Source: Phyllobacterium sp. 628 (GTDB lineage Bacteria > Pseudomonadota > Alphaproteobacteria > Rhizobiales > Rhizobiaceae). Taken from it: a stretch of 64,000 nt of DNA. The DNA lies in assembly GCF_014189505.1 (NCBI RefSeq), contig NZ_CP050301.1, positions 3,293,501-3,357,500 of the forward strand, written 5' to 3'. The stretch's first letter is position 1, and each line of letters opens with the position of its first letter. This document shows positions 36,799-46,927 of this stretch, piece by piece. The position numbers were made by a program, and so were the translations under genes. The notes beneath the pieces were generated by a model. It did no database searches. It was not told where the DNA came from and saw nothing but the letters and a program-made list of their open reading frames with translations.

Positions 36799-37248
36799 AT
36801 GATATCGCAAAAAGCCAAATATGCTCTCAGGGCGCTGGTCGTTCTGGCACGGGCTGACGCCGAAAAAGCTCTGTTCATTTCGGACATCGCGGAAGAGCAG
36901 AACATTCCAAAGAAGTTTCTTGAGCAAATTCTGCTCGACCTGAAACATCAGGGCATCGTGATGAGCCGCCGCGGTAAGATGGGCGGCTATTTGCTGCTCA
37001 AACCGGCGGAGGATATTACCTTTGGCGAAGTCCTGCGCCTGATCGACGGGCCGATTGCGCCACTGCCTTGCCTGAGCAAGATTGCTTATCGCCGTTGCGA
37101 GGATTGCGAAAGCGAAGACAATTGCGAAATCCGCCATGTTTTCAGCGAAGTCGCCAATGTGACGCGCGGCGTGCTGGACAAGACAACTATTGCCGATTGC
37201 CTCGCCTATGGCGGCAATGGCAAATTGCCTGCGGTGCTGGACAGCTGA
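36799..37248 (+). CDS. Rrf2-family transcriptional regulator
   Basis: A 149-residue Rrf2 protein: N-terminal winged HTH (SQKAKYALRALVVLARA; FISDIAEEQNIPKKFLEQIL; MSRRGKMGGYLLLKPAEDI) and a cysteine cluster in the C-terminal part (Cys at PLPCLSK, RRCEDCESEDNC). Some Rrf2 proteins (IscR, NsrR, RirA) bind Fe-S clusters through three such cysteines, others (CymR) sense cysteine metabolism. Being divergent from the sulfate-transport region suggests control of sulfur uptake; this is an inference. Confidence 0.85.
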   Translation: MISQKAKYALRALVVLARADAEKALFISDIAEEQNIPKKFLEQILLDLKHQGIVMSRRGKMGGYLLLKPAEDITFGEVLRLIDGPIAPLPCLSKIAYRRCEDCESEDNCEIRHVFSEVANVTRGVLDKTTIADCLAYGGNGKLPAVLDS

Positions 37249-37396
37249 TTTTTCAAACGGGATTGGTGCCGGATTTGAGTGGCGCGTGGTTCGACAAGCT
37301 CACCATGAGGGAGAGTGCGGCTGAAAGGTTAACCGGAAAGATTGCAGGATATGGCTCCTTGCAATCTTCACTTTCCCTCATGGTGAGCAACTGTGT

Positions 37397-38350
37397 TTAT
37401 GTTTGAATGTTTGGTTGCCAATCTGTTTGGTTTTTGATCATTGCGTTGAGGGTGACGATGAGCTTTCGCATGAGTGCGACAATGGCCAGTTTGAAGGGCT
37501 TTCCGTTGGCTCTGAGCCTTTGATAGAAGGCGGCGAGCGGGTGTTTTGCGCAACGTATGACGCTTAAGGATGCCATATAGAGGACGCGGCGGATGCCTGC
37601 CCGTCCGCCCTGGCACTTTCCGCTGCGGCTGCTGTTTCCCGATTGGCGCGGATGCGGAGCAACGCCGGTCAGGCTGGCCGCCTGACGGCTGGATAGCGTG
37701 CCAAGCTCGGGCATGGAGCCGATGAGTTCGGCGGTCAGGACGGGACCGGCTCCCGGCATCGAGGCGATGCGCCTTGCCGTTTGTGCCTGTGCGGGATTGC
37801 GGGCTATGGCGCTGCGTATATGTGCTTCCAGTGTCTTGATGGCTTTGATGTGCTGGTCCATCAACACGCCAATGATGCTGGCAGCATCCGCATCGCCCAT
37901 GCGCGCCTCGTGGCTTTTCAGCTCACTCAGTCCGGCAATCAACCGGCGGCGCAATGTCGTCAACTCTTTGATGGCGCTCATGGTTGTGGACCGGATCGCC
38001 GGTTTGCGGGTGGCAACGGCAACCTGCAGTGCCCGGGCAATGGCGATCGCATCCAGCCGGTCCGTCTTGGCCCGCCGGCCCGTCAGGCGGCTATGGGAGC
38101 GCACATCGGAAGGATGCAGGCAATAGGCTGCCATGCCAGCTTCACCCAGCACAATCAGCAGGCAATCCTCATAACCGCCTGTGGCTTCACAGCCAAAGGC
38201 AACCCCTTCCAGCACACCGATGCGCTGCAGCAAAAGACCAACGCCTGCGCGGCTGTTGGGCACCCGCAGTTCCAGCCCATCAGGCAAACAATGCAGATCG
38301 AGGTAAGCCTTGCTCACATCGATGCCGACAAAACGCGTAAACTGTGTCAT
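37397..38350 (-). CDS. IS110-family RNA-guided transposase (recombinase)
   Basis: A 317-residue recombinase. The RuvC-like DEDD residues are Asp11 (VGIDVSK), Glu55 (GCEATGGYE), Asp97 and Asp100 (RAKTDRLDA). The C-terminal Tnp domain has MPGAGPVLTAELIG and a serine at 237 in HPRQSGNSS, the likely nucleophile. All motifs are intact and length is normal, so the enzyme may be active. ATG 38350 is preferred over the 20-residue longer form because family similarity starts at TQFTRFVGID; the longer form would start inside the donor-guide segment of the RNA. Confidence 0.92.
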   Translation of the reverse strand: MTQFTRFVGIDVSKAYLDLHCLPDGLELRVPNSRAGVGLLLQRIGVLEGVAFGCEATGGYEDCLLIVLGEAGMAAYCLHPSDVRSHSRLTGRRAKTDRLDAIAIARALQVAVATRKPAIRSTTMSAIKELTTLRRRLIAGLSELKSHEARMGDADAASIIGVLMDQHIKAIKTLEAHIRSAIARNPAQAQTARRIASMPGAGPVLTAELIGSMPELGTLSSRQAASLTGVAPHPRQSGNSSRSGKCQGGRAGIRRVLYMASLSVIRCAKHPLAAFYQRLRANGKPFKLAIVALMRKLIVTLNAMIKNQTDWQPNIQT

Positions 38351-38354
38351 GATG

Positions 38355-38510
38355 AAAACCCCTGGCTTGTCATGCGGGGTCGATGCCCCTGGCAACTGTT
38401 CGGGTGTCATCGAAGGACCGGGCCTTGCTCACCATCGGACTGGCAAACGTCCGGCTGTCGAAACGGCCTCAGGTCCATCGGTCCACGTGCCGTCAATGGG
38501 CACGTGGACC
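38355..38510 (-). ncRNA. Bridge RNA of the IS110 element
   Basis: Read on the minus strand in order: a perfect 12-bp stem-loop (38510-38499 with 38491-38480); guide TTCGACA (38462-38456); a CGGAC/GTCCG hairpin; guide ATGGTGAGC (38435-38427); guide ACAGTTG (38399-38393); a GGGG/CCCC hairpin; guide GACAAGC (38371-38365). The first guide equals the top strand left of the target core, the second is complementary to the right side (GCTCACCAT). The third equals the element's right end (ACAGTTG), the fourth is complementary to the left end (GCTTGTC). This matches the 5' stem, target-binding loop and donor-binding loop of known bridge RNAs. Transcription ends are inferred from the TATACT box at 38521-38516. 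Confidence 0.85.
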
Positions 38511-38515
38511 AAGCC

Positions 38516-38521
38516 AGTATA
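38516..38521 (-). promoter_or_regulatory. -10 box of the bridge RNA/transposase
   Basis: TATACT on the minus strand, placing the transcription start near 38510, the first base of the RNA's 5' stem. In the integrated form no good -35 is present. In the excised circle the right end supplies TTG next to CTT, giving TTGCTT 16 bp upstream, so the promoter may be assembled only on circularisation. Confidence 0.5.
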
Positions 38522-38597
38522 CACACTTCAAACAGACAAGCTTGTCGAACCACGCAACAAATACGAGTACAGTCCATCAATCTACGTCGAGGAACTC

Positions 38598-39196
38598 ATG
38601 ACCGCCAATGACCCTGAAACGCTGGCATTCTACGCCGATGAGGCAGTCCGTTATGCCAATCAGTCGCAAGCACGCTCCTTTGACCATCTCGACACCTATC
38701 TGCAACTCTTGCCCCAAACGCAGCCATCCTTGAGCTTGGCTGCGGTGGCGGGGATGACACCGCACATATGCTGAAAAATGGCTTCCTTGTCACACCGACC
38801 GACGGATCGCCGGAAATTGCAGCTGAAGCACAAAAACGCCTCGGCATTCCTGTCAGCGTTCTGCAGTTTCAGGATATTGCCGCTGAAAGCGCATATGACG
38901 GAGTTTGGGCAAGCGCCTGTCTCTTGCATGTGCCGCGCAGCGCCCTGCCCGATATTATCAACCATATTCACCGCGCCCTGAAACCCGGCGGCAAATTCTT
39001 TGCCAGCTTCAAGGCAGGCGCCGCCGAAGGCCGGGACAAATTCGGCCGCTACTTCAATTATCCTTCGCCGGATTGGCTGCGTGAGGCCTATCAGGACCAC
39101 CGCTGGCAGGACATTGCCATCACGTCCTTGATGGGCAGCGGCTATGACAATGAGCCGACCGAGTGGCTCCATGCTGTTGCAACCAAACCCAAGTAA
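38598..39196 (+). pseudogene. Class I SAM-dependent methyltransferase, frameshifted
   Basis: About 199 residues if repaired. The first part (MTANDPETLAFYADEAVRYA, ...FDHLDTYLQLLP) and the second (HMLKNGFLVTPTDGSPEIAA, DGVWASACLLHVPRSALPDI, ALKPGGKFFASFKAG) are in different frames. Adding one C to the CCCC run at 38712-38715 rejoins them and restores the SAM-binding loop AILELGCGGGDDTA. GAGG lies just before the ATG. It starts 57 bp after the IS element and converges on thiG. Either a sequencing error or a fresh inactivation. Confidence 0.8.
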
Positions 39197-39221
39197 CGAG
39201 GCGGCAGGGTTCAGTCTCCCC

Positions 39222-39995
39222 TCACGTAAAAACAGCTTTCCCGATGACCGGCGTCGATGGCACCGCAACATCGCGTGGCTCCAGCATACCCGCGTGATAG
39301 GCAATGTTTCCAGCTTTGGCGGCCATCGCGAAAGCAGCAGCCATTGCAACCGGATCTCCGGCTTTGGCCACCGCCGTATTGAGCAAGATTGCATCAAAGC
39401 CCAATTCCATCACCGTTGCAGCGTGTGACGGTCTACCCAATCCCGCATCAATGACCATTGGAACATCCGGGAAATGCCCCCGCAATGCGCGCAAGGCATG
39501 AAGATTGAGCGGCCCCAGGGCCGAACCAATAGGTGCGCACCATGGCATCAGGACTTCGCATCCAGCCTCAAGCAATCGCTCCGCCACAATCAAATCGTCT
39601 GTCGTGTAGGGGAAAACCTTGAACCCATCTTCCGACAAAATTCGCGCTGCTTCCACCAGCGCGAAGACGTCGGGTTGCAAGGTGTCATGATTGCCGATGA
39701 CTTCGAGTTTGATCCAGTCCGTTTTGAAAATGTCCCGGGCCATTTGTGCCGTCAGCACCGCTTCCTTGACGGTATGACAACCTGCAGTGTTCGGCAGAAC
39801 GTGCACTCCGAGCGACTGGATGAGTGACCAGAACTTGTCCCCCGATTTACCGCCCGCCATCTCACGGCGCAGCGAAACCGTAACAACCTTGGTTTCCGAA
39901 GCCGTCACAGCCTCCATCAGGATCGCTGGCGAAGGATATTGCGCGGTTCCGAGCAACAATCGCGATGATAATTCCTTGCCGTATACACTCAGCAT
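39222..39995 (-). CDS. thiG: Thiazole synthase
   Basis: A 257-residue TIM-barrel enzyme that builds the thiazole phosphate of thiamine from deoxyxylulose-5-phosphate, dehydroglycine and ThiS thiocarboxylate. [18 protein letters not shown], the active-site lysine region [46 protein letters not shown] and [19 protein letters not shown] are all family signatures. It follows thiS by 3 bp. thiE, which often comes next, is absent. Confidence 0.95.
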   Translation of the reverse strand: MLSVYGKELSSRLLLGTAQYPSPAILMEAVTASETKVVTVSLRREMAGGKSGDKFWSLIQSLGVHVLPNTAGCHTVKEAVLTAQMARDIFKTDWIKLEVIGNHDTLQPDVFALVEAARILSEDGFKVFPYTTDDLIVAERLLEAGCEVLMPWCAPIGSALGPLNLHALRALRGHFPDVPMVIDAGLGRPSHAATVMELGFDAILLNTAVAKAGDPVAMAAAFAMAAKAGNIAYHAGMLEPRDVAVPSTPVIGKAVFT

Positions 39996-39998
39996 TGC

Positions 39999-40196
39999 TC
40001 AGCCTCCCTGCCGGGGGGTCAAAATTTCCACCCTGTCGCCATCTTTGAGATTGCAGGCCGGACGGACGGATGCGCTCACCAGTTCCCCATTGAGTGCTGT
40101 CGCAAGCCAGTCGCCTTCATATTCAAGTTCGCCCAGCAATTCGCTCAGCGTTTGCGAGGTGACCTCTTGTTCCTCACCGTTCACCGTGAGTTTCAT
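39999..40196 (-). CDS. thiS: Sulfur carrier protein ThiS
   Basis: A 65-residue ubiquitin-like carrier ending in the obligatory Gly-Gly (ILTPRQGG), whose C-terminus is thiocarboxylated and donates sulfur to ThiG. LTVNGEEQEV and NGELVSASVR fit the family. ATG 40196 begins 2 bp after the thiO stop. A TTG two codons earlier is ignored because it would overlap thiO. Confidence 0.93.
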   Translation of the reverse strand: MKLTVNGEEQEVTSQTLSELLGELEYEGDWLATALNGELVSASVRPACNLKDGDRVEILTPRQGG

Positions 40197-40198
40197 AG

Positions 40199-41160
40199 TC
40201 AATTCACCTTCTCCTGTTCAAAAACCATCGCCGCTGCCCGCATCGCCATGGCTGGCGCAAGCAAGAATCCATGGCGATATAAACCGTTGATACGGATCAC
40301 ATTGCCCTCTTGCTCTACACGCGGAAAATTATCCGTATAAGCGGGTCTCACGCCGACGCCCGTTTCTACGATTACCGCTTCGCCGAAAGCCGGGTGCAGA
40401 CTGTAGGCCGCGTTGAGCAATTCCATCATGGAGCGCGCGGTGATCGGCCCGGTTGCGTCGCTCTCGATCATTGTCGCGCCGACCATAAACATCTGGCCGG
40501 AACGCGGAACGATATAGACGGGGAAACGCGGATGCAGCAGGCGTACTGGCCGCGACAGCGTCACGTCACTGGTTTGCAGCAACAGCATCTCGCCGCGTAC
40601 CCCGCGCAACGCCTGATTTGTTCGTGAATAGCCGGTACAATCGATAACGAAATCGAACTCACCGTCTCGGTTAGGCGTCGGATTGGTCTGGAAACGCACG
40701 CCTGATAAAACAAGCTTGGCTTCAAGCGCAATCAGAGCTTGGCGCGGATCAAGATGAGCCTCTCCCCTAAAGAACAGACCCTTGCGGAAACGTCCGGCAA
40801 GATCAGGCTCGATATCTGCCAGTTCCTCCGCATCGACATTGACAAACCCCGACGTTCTCGAGCCAAAACGTCCCAGCTCTCCACTGTCACGTGCCGGTGC
40901 CAGAACCAGTGTGCCATTCCTGACGACAGCGCCGGGCAGAACGCTTTCCCACCAAGCCGCGGCTTTCAGACCCAGACCGAGCACGGGCTGGTCAGCGCTC
41001 TCGCGTTCGCAATAAGGCGCAAGCATACCGCCCGCATACCACGAGGCAGTCACGGACTTGTCCCGGCGGGGGTCGTGCACCGTTACTGCCGCACCTCCCG
41101 CCATCAGTTCGTGGGCGGCTGTCAAACCCGCCACGCCAGCGCCTTTTACGAGCACATGCA

Positions 41161-41161
<1 letters not shown>
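40199..41161 (-). CDS. thiO: Glycine oxidase ThiO
   Basis: A 320-residue FAD enzyme that oxidises glycine to iminoglycine (dehydroglycine) for thiazole formation. FAD motif VKGAGVAGLTAAHELMAGG at residues 4-22, the GGMLAPYCE region, DCTGYSRTNQALRGVRGEML and a C-terminal INGLYRHGFLLAPAMA. The start is within the last base of the thiC stop region (1-bp overlap), indicating tight coupling in the thiCOSG operon. Confidence 0.92.
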
Positions 41162-43011
<1,850 letters not shown>

Positions 43012-43107
43012 TTAAGCGTGGAAACCCAGTTCTGTGCCGGAAGGATGAAAAGAGATTGCGAATCCGAATACGGATGATGTGCCGAGGCAGACTCGCATGA
43101 CTTTCGC

Positions 43108-43202
43108 ACCGTCCCTACGCCAGTATGAACTGGATCAGGTTCAACGGGTCACTGCGCTGCGAAAGCCAGCAGAATATCAGCCCCTTGTCGGGACCCCCCT
43201 GG
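43108..43202 (-). promoter_or_regulatory. TPP riboswitch (THI element)
   Basis: Minus strand: GGGGGTCCCGACAAGGGGCT, then GATATTCTGCTGGC, the conserved ACCCGTTGAACCTGATCCAG, TTCATACTGGCGTAGGGACG. These are the P1/P2/P4 elements of the thiamine pyrophosphate aptamer (CUGAGA-like GCTGATA and ACCCGUUGAACCUGAUC). It lies ~110 nt before thiC and should lower expression when TPP is plentiful. Confidence 0.95.
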
Positions 43203-43294
43203 TGAATGTCTTAAATTGAGCTTCCGACCCGCCATTTGTCAAGCGGATCGAAAGACCCATATGTCGCGGCACCCTGGCAAAGCCGGGATGCCAC

Positions 43295-43870
43295 TCAAGA
43301 ATCAGGAAGCCGCAAAGGCTTCAAGGCATTGCTCCACTTGAGCAATTCACCGGTCATCGTATTGGCACCGGTTGTCACCAGTTCGTTGGCCTGAAACACG
43401 CCTTCATCATTGATGAACTGCTGAAACGCCGGAACCGGAACACCCTCCGGAATCGGAACCGCCCGCAATCCCACCAACAGACCCTTGACCGATTCGACCG
43501 AACGCAAGCCGCCGGACACACCGCCATAGCTGACAAAACCAACCGGTTTGTAGTTCCATTCCTGCCAGAGATAGATGATCGCATTGGTCAGGGATGGCGG
43601 GGCAAAGTAATCATATTCTGGCGTGACGAAAACGGTTGCATCGCCGGATTCGATGAGTGCGCTCCATTTCTTCGTATGCGCATGCTCGTATTTCTTGGCC
43701 CGAGGATGGTTCGGTTCATCGAAAATCGGCAGGTTGAGATCAGCAAGATCAATCAGAACCGGCTCGAACCGGCCATCCTGTTTGACGAAATCATAGAACC
43801 ACTTTGAAACAGGCTGTCCTGCCCGGCCCGGGCGGGTGCTGACGTGGACGATATTCAGTTTCGGTGCCAT
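43295..43870 (-). CDS. NADPH-dependent FMN reductase-type flavoprotein
   Basis: A 191-residue flavodoxin-like oxidoreductase. STRPGRAGQPVSKWF near the N-terminus is the FMN phosphate loop; FVTPEYDYFAPPSLTNAIIYL and FVSYGGVSGGLRSVE match NADPH-dependent FMN reductases/ArsH-like quinone or azo reductases. Probably reduces flavins or quinones with NAD(P)H. Monocistronic between the riboswitch and rpsU; the start is the ATG before APKLNIVHVS. Confidence 0.85.
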   Translation of the reverse strand: MAPKLNIVHVSTRPGRAGQPVSKWFYDFVKQDGRFEPVLIDLADLNLPIFDEPNHPRAKKYEHAHTKKWSALIESGDATVFVTPEYDYFAPPSLTNAIIYLWQEWNYKPVGFVSYGGVSGGLRSVESVKGLLVGLRAVPIPEGVPVPAFQQFINDEGVFQANELVTTGANTMTGELLKWSNALKPLRLPDS

Positions 43871-44002
43871 TCACGGGTCTCCATAAGGCTTGAACACGAT
43901 GGTTCATGAATAGGCGTGCCGTGGTGGCGCGCACAAGAAGGCACTTTTTTGAAACCGGGTAATACGGAAGTGAACCGGGCACTTGCGGCCGAATTTTCAT
44001 AA

Positions 44003-44035
44003 AACGAAACCCGCTCCAGCGTGGCTGTGCGGGTT
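44003..44035 (-). terminator. Terminator of rpsU
   Basis: Minus strand: AACCCGCACAGCC, loop, GGAGCGGGTT-type right arm (outer stem AACCCGC/GCGGGTT at 44029-44035 and 44008-44014), then TCGTTTTATG. It is 40 bp after the rpsU stop. The inner part of the stem is imperfect. Confidence 0.7.
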
Positions 44036-44074
44036 CTGTCGCGTTTTACAAAAACCGGCGTCGCCGGTCATTGA

Positions 44075-44347
44075 TTATCGGTTGTTGAAATCGCCACCGG
44101 CGGAAGCTGGACGGGCAACCCGTTCCTTCTTCTTTGGACCAGGAAGCAGACCTTCGCGCTGAGCCTGCTTGCGTGCAGCCTTGCGGGCGCGGCTAACGGC
44201 TTCAGCTTTTTCACGGACACGGCGCTCGGATGGCTTTTCAAAAGCCTGGCGCGCCTTCATTTCGCGAAAGAGACCTTCGCGCTGCATCTTCTTTTTCAGA
44301 ACCCGAAGGGCCTGTTCAACATTGTTATCACGGACGAGAACTTGCAA
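44075..44347 (-). CDS. rpsU: 30S ribosomal protein S21
   Basis: A 90-residue basic protein: [40 protein letters not shown], then a Lys/Arg/Ala-rich helix and an extended tail ([19 protein letters not shown]) typical of alphaproteobacterial S21, longer than E. coli S21 (71). It binds near the 3' end of 16S rRNA during translation initiation. Monocistronic with its own terminator; the ~250 bp upstream hold the promoter and nothing else I can recognise. Confidence 0.95.
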   Translation of the reverse strand: MQVLVRDNNVEQALRVLKKKMQREGLFREMKARQAFEKPSERRVREKAEAVSRARKAARKQAQREGLLPGPKKKERVARPASAGGDFNNR

Positions 44348-44595
44348 TCGTTTTCCTTACCCATGCTTGCCTCGTCTTGCGGTCTATCAACCACAATCAG
44401 ACAAGCGTTTGATGAATTACCACAACGGCAATCCGGAGAAGCGCGGACTTTATTCATTCCCGCGCTAAAAATCCAGTGCATCCAAGCCGATTTGCTTGGA
44501 AGTCCTGCAAATCATCTCGGTAAATCTGATGATTTCTACCAGAATGACTGCATTCTTTTCACAACATCACGTCCTCAGGGCAAATGCCCGAAGAA

Positions 44596-44940
44596 TCAGA
44601 TTGCTGCCGTGATGATGATTTCGACCTTGTAATCAGGCGTAGCCAGCTTGGCTTCACCGGTCGCGCGTGCTGGTGTGTTTGCCGGGTCAACCCATGCATC
44701 CCAGACAGCATTCATCTCGGCGAAGTCCTTCATGTCCGCCATCCAGATAATGGCCTGCAGCAGCTTGGACTTGTCGGAACCGGCTTCCTTGAGCAAACGC
44801 TCGACCGAAGCCAGAACATCCTTGGTCTGTTCGGTGACGCTCTTGCCCGGTGTTCCTACCTGACCTGCGAGATAAACGGTGTTGCCATGGATTACGGCCT
44901 GGCTCATGCGTGGACCGGCTTCAATACGACGAATGCTCAT
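44596..44940 (-). CDS. RidA/YjgF family protein
   Basis: A 114-residue enamine/imine deaminase-like protein. GNTVYLAGQVGTPGKSVTEQT, LLQAIIWMADMKDFAEMNAVWDAWV and the Arg-containing TPARATGEAKLATPDYKVEI are family hallmarks; the PARAT arginine corresponds to the substrate carboxylate-binding residue of RidA. It removes reactive enamine intermediates of PLP enzymes. Positioned downstream of tRNA-Lys, on the same strand but behind that gene's terminator. Confidence 0.9.
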   Translation of the reverse strand: MSIRRIEAGPRMSQAVIHGNTVYLAGQVGTPGKSVTEQTKDVLASVERLLKEAGSDKSKLLQAIIWMADMKDFAEMNAVWDAWVDPANTPARATGEAKLATPDYKVEIIITAAI

Positions 44941-44989
44941 GGAAAGTCTCCTCTAGCAGTTGGGCAGATGATGTTTGCCGTGCGAACAA

Positions 44990-45016
44990 GAAAAAGGGCC
45001 ATGCGGCCCTTTTTTC
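44990..45016 (-). terminator. Rho-independent terminator after tRNA-Lys
   Basis: Minus strand: AAAAAAGGGCC, loop GCAT, GGCCCTTTTT, followed by CTTGTTC. It begins 8 bp past the tRNA 3' end and ends about 50 bp before ridA. Confidence 0.88.
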
Positions 45017-45023
45017 AAAGAAA

Positions 45024-45099
<76 letters not shown>

Positions 45100-45213
45100 G
45101 TCAGCCGTTGTGACGACCGAAGGTGGGGGCTCTATAACGGGGCAAATCCAGCCTGTCCAGCCCTTCTTCAAAACTTTATGTCGGCTATGAACAGAACAGG
45201 CCATTAAAGTTCG

Positions 45214-46131
45214 TCAAACGAAAAGCTGGCCCTCGGCCGTCTTCACCGCCGAGCCGCCAATACGTCCGCCGGTGAACTTCTGGTCGACAATATCCAGCTC
45301 AAGCCGAAGGCGCGATGCACGTCCCATTTCCTGCCCCTGCTCGAGCCAAAGCCGCAATGATCCATCAAGTGGCTGGTCAAAATGATGAATGGCACCGGCA
45401 AAGGCGGCCGTGGCTGAACCCGTGGCCGGGTCTTCATAGGTCCCCTCATCGCTGACAAACATGCGCGCATGAAAATTGCTGTCACGCAGTGTCGTTTCGC
45501 GGCAATAGACATAGATGGGCAGCTGTCTGTGGCCAATCCTTGGCGCAATCTCTCGCATGGCCTCCTGATTGATTCGAATACGCCCCGCTGCATCCAGTCC
45601 GTGAATTGGAATCAGCAGATAAGGCACACCGGCGTCCCAAATGGTCGGAACATGGTTTTCGAACCCGATATCCCCCGGTTCCAGCCGCAAGGCATTTGCG
45701 ATACCTATCTGGTCGTAATTGTACGCGACCTGTTGCGGCAATTTGGGCAGATCGAATTCGGCAAAAGCTGCGTCCTTGGTCAGTTTCACGCCGCAGCGGA
45801 CGGGCCCAACATTTTCTTCCAGAATGATCAGCGCTTCCTGATCTTCCGAAACATCCGGAAAGCGCCTTTGCACAAGAGCCACGGCCGATCCCACGGTTGG
45901 ATGACCGGCCAAGGGCATCTCATAATCGGGGGTAAAAATCCGAATCTTTGCCGTATGCGCAGGATTTTGAGCAGGCAGGACGAAGACGGTCTCCGAAAGA
46001 TTGAATTCACCTGCGATTTTCTGCATGGCCGCGTCGTCAAGACCTGCGGAGTCGTGAACGACCGCCAAAGGATTTCCTGTCAGAACCTCGTCGGTAAAGA
46101 CATCATAGACTTGATAAAATCGGCCGGTCAT
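45214..46131 (-). CDS. PhzF-family isomerase-like protein
   Basis: A 305-residue PhzF/YddE-type protein with two tandem diaminopimelate-epimerase-like domains. FYQVYDVFTDEVLTGNPLAVV, the catalytic-Glu segment NLSETVFVLPA, PDYEMPLAGHPTVGSAVAL and YEDPATGSATAAFAG are family signatures. Phenazine genes are absent, so the name refers to fold only; substrate unknown. Its 16-bp spacing... the NUDIX gene lies 85 bp upstream on the same strand, so the genes may be cotranscribed. Confidence 0.9.
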   Translation of the reverse strand: MTGRFYQVYDVFTDEVLTGNPLAVVHDSAGLDDAAMQKIAGEFNLSETVFVLPAQNPAHTAKIRIFTPDYEMPLAGHPTVGSAVALVQRRFPDVSEDQEALIILEENVGPVRCGVKLTKDAAFAEFDLPKLPQQVAYNYDQIGIANALRLEPGDIGFENHVPTIWDAGVPYLLIPIHGLDAAGRIRINQEAMREIAPRIGHRQLPIYVYCRETTLRDSNFHARMFVSDEGTYEDPATGSATAAFAGAIHHFDQPLDGSLRLWLEQGQEMGRASRLRLELDIVDQKFTGGRIGGSAVKTAEGQLFV

Positions 46132-46216
46132 TTTTATCGCTCCTCATCAAAACTGAGGCGAAGGTAAAGCCTGACGGGACTGGTTCAAGCCAAACCTTGT
46201 GACGGTGACATTGCCG

Positions 46217-46924
46217 TCAGCGAAAATGCCAGTTGGCAAAGGTGCTGAACGTCCGGGGCGTCGCTTCGCCCATTTCACCTGCCGCCGCCACGGCGCGCAC
46301 ATCATCAAGCTCGGGATCCGCTTGTGAGGCGATTGTAGCACGGATCGAGGCAAGCAGTTCATCTGCGGTTTGCGAAAAATAATAACGCCGGAAGACGGCA
46401 ATGCTTCGGTTGGCCGTCACAAGATACGCCATTTCGTCCCGCCTTGACGCTTGAATCAGATCAAGCCCGGTTTCTTCAGCGACTTCGCGAACCGCATTCC
46501 CATCAAAATCCAGTCGATCACCGACCAGATCATTCTGATCGAAAGACCCGGCGGGGAAATAAACACGGCCTGCCACCGAGGTCGTCTGTCCCATTTGCCC
46601 CGCGATCAGCTTGTTGTCGCTTGAAACGATGACGCCGACACTGAATATGTGCCATGGCTTGTCAGTGGAGGTATTCCGCTTCCAGTGCATCATCGTCGCA
46701 AATGTCGTGCGTTTATAGATCGCCTGAAACACGTCGTCAGCAATATCCGCCTGTACAGCCATGAAGAAAGAGCCATCAAAAAGCGAAGGATTGGCCGCAC
46801 TCTCGCGTGCCCAATTGGCGGCGATCTCAGCGCGGTGCTGCACGTCATAACCGAGCAGACCCGCTTCTACGCGGACGACAGCATTTTTGATTGGAATGAC
46901 GGTTCCTTCTGCAATACCGAACAT
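46217..46924 (-). CDS. NUDIX hydrolase
   Basis: A 235-residue protein whose central part carries a NUDIX box (GNAVREVAEETGLDL near residues 142-156, with PAGSF upstream). The ~80-residue N-terminal extension is not part of the NUDIX fold. Such enzymes cleave nucleoside diphosphates linked to another group. It starts 3 bp after the stop of the upstream EEP nuclease gene, implying one transcript. Confidence 0.88.
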   Translation of the reverse strand: MFGIAEGTVIPIKNAVVRVEAGLLGYDVQHRAEIAANWARESAANPSLFDGSFFMAVQADIADDVFQAIYKRTTFATMMHWKRNTSTDKPWHIFSVGVIVSSDNKLIAGQMGQTTSVAGRVYFPAGSFDQNDLVGDRLDFDGNAVREVAEETGLDLIQASRRDEMAYLVTANRSIAVFRRYYFSQTADELLASIRATIASQADPELDDVRAVAAAGEMGEATPRTFSTFANWHFR

Positions 46925-46927
46925 CGG

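Larger units (their letters stand above)
37388..38540 (-). mobile_element. IS110-family insertion sequence
   Basis: A 1153-bp element with a single transposase gene, no terminal inverted repeats and no target duplication beyond the shared GCT. In transposase orientation the left junction reads GACAAG-CT-TGTCTG and the right junction CAGTTG-CT-CACCAT, so a CT core is present at both ends, as in IS621-type elements. The transposase ends 9 bp from the right end, and ~190 bp of noncoding sequence lie at the left end, upstream of the transposase, the layout of the IS110 (not IS1111) subgroup. Confidence 0.92.
37284..38555. repeat. Palindrome family A, copy split by an IS element
   Basis: Left arm 37284-37312 (GCGTGGTTCGACAAGCTCAC onward). 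The right arm begins at 37374 (TCCCTCATGGTGAGC, to 37388) and resumes at 38541 (CTTGTCGAACCACGC, to 38555). Joining the halves recreates the standard arm sequence, so the 1.15-kb IS110 element was inserted between GAGC and TTGTC of the right arm. Confidence 0.9.

Noticed and set aside
43262-43292. Terminator of the FMN reductase gene (GGCATCCC...GGGTGCC)
   Set aside because: Stem contains a bulge and there is no T tail; not convincing enough to list.
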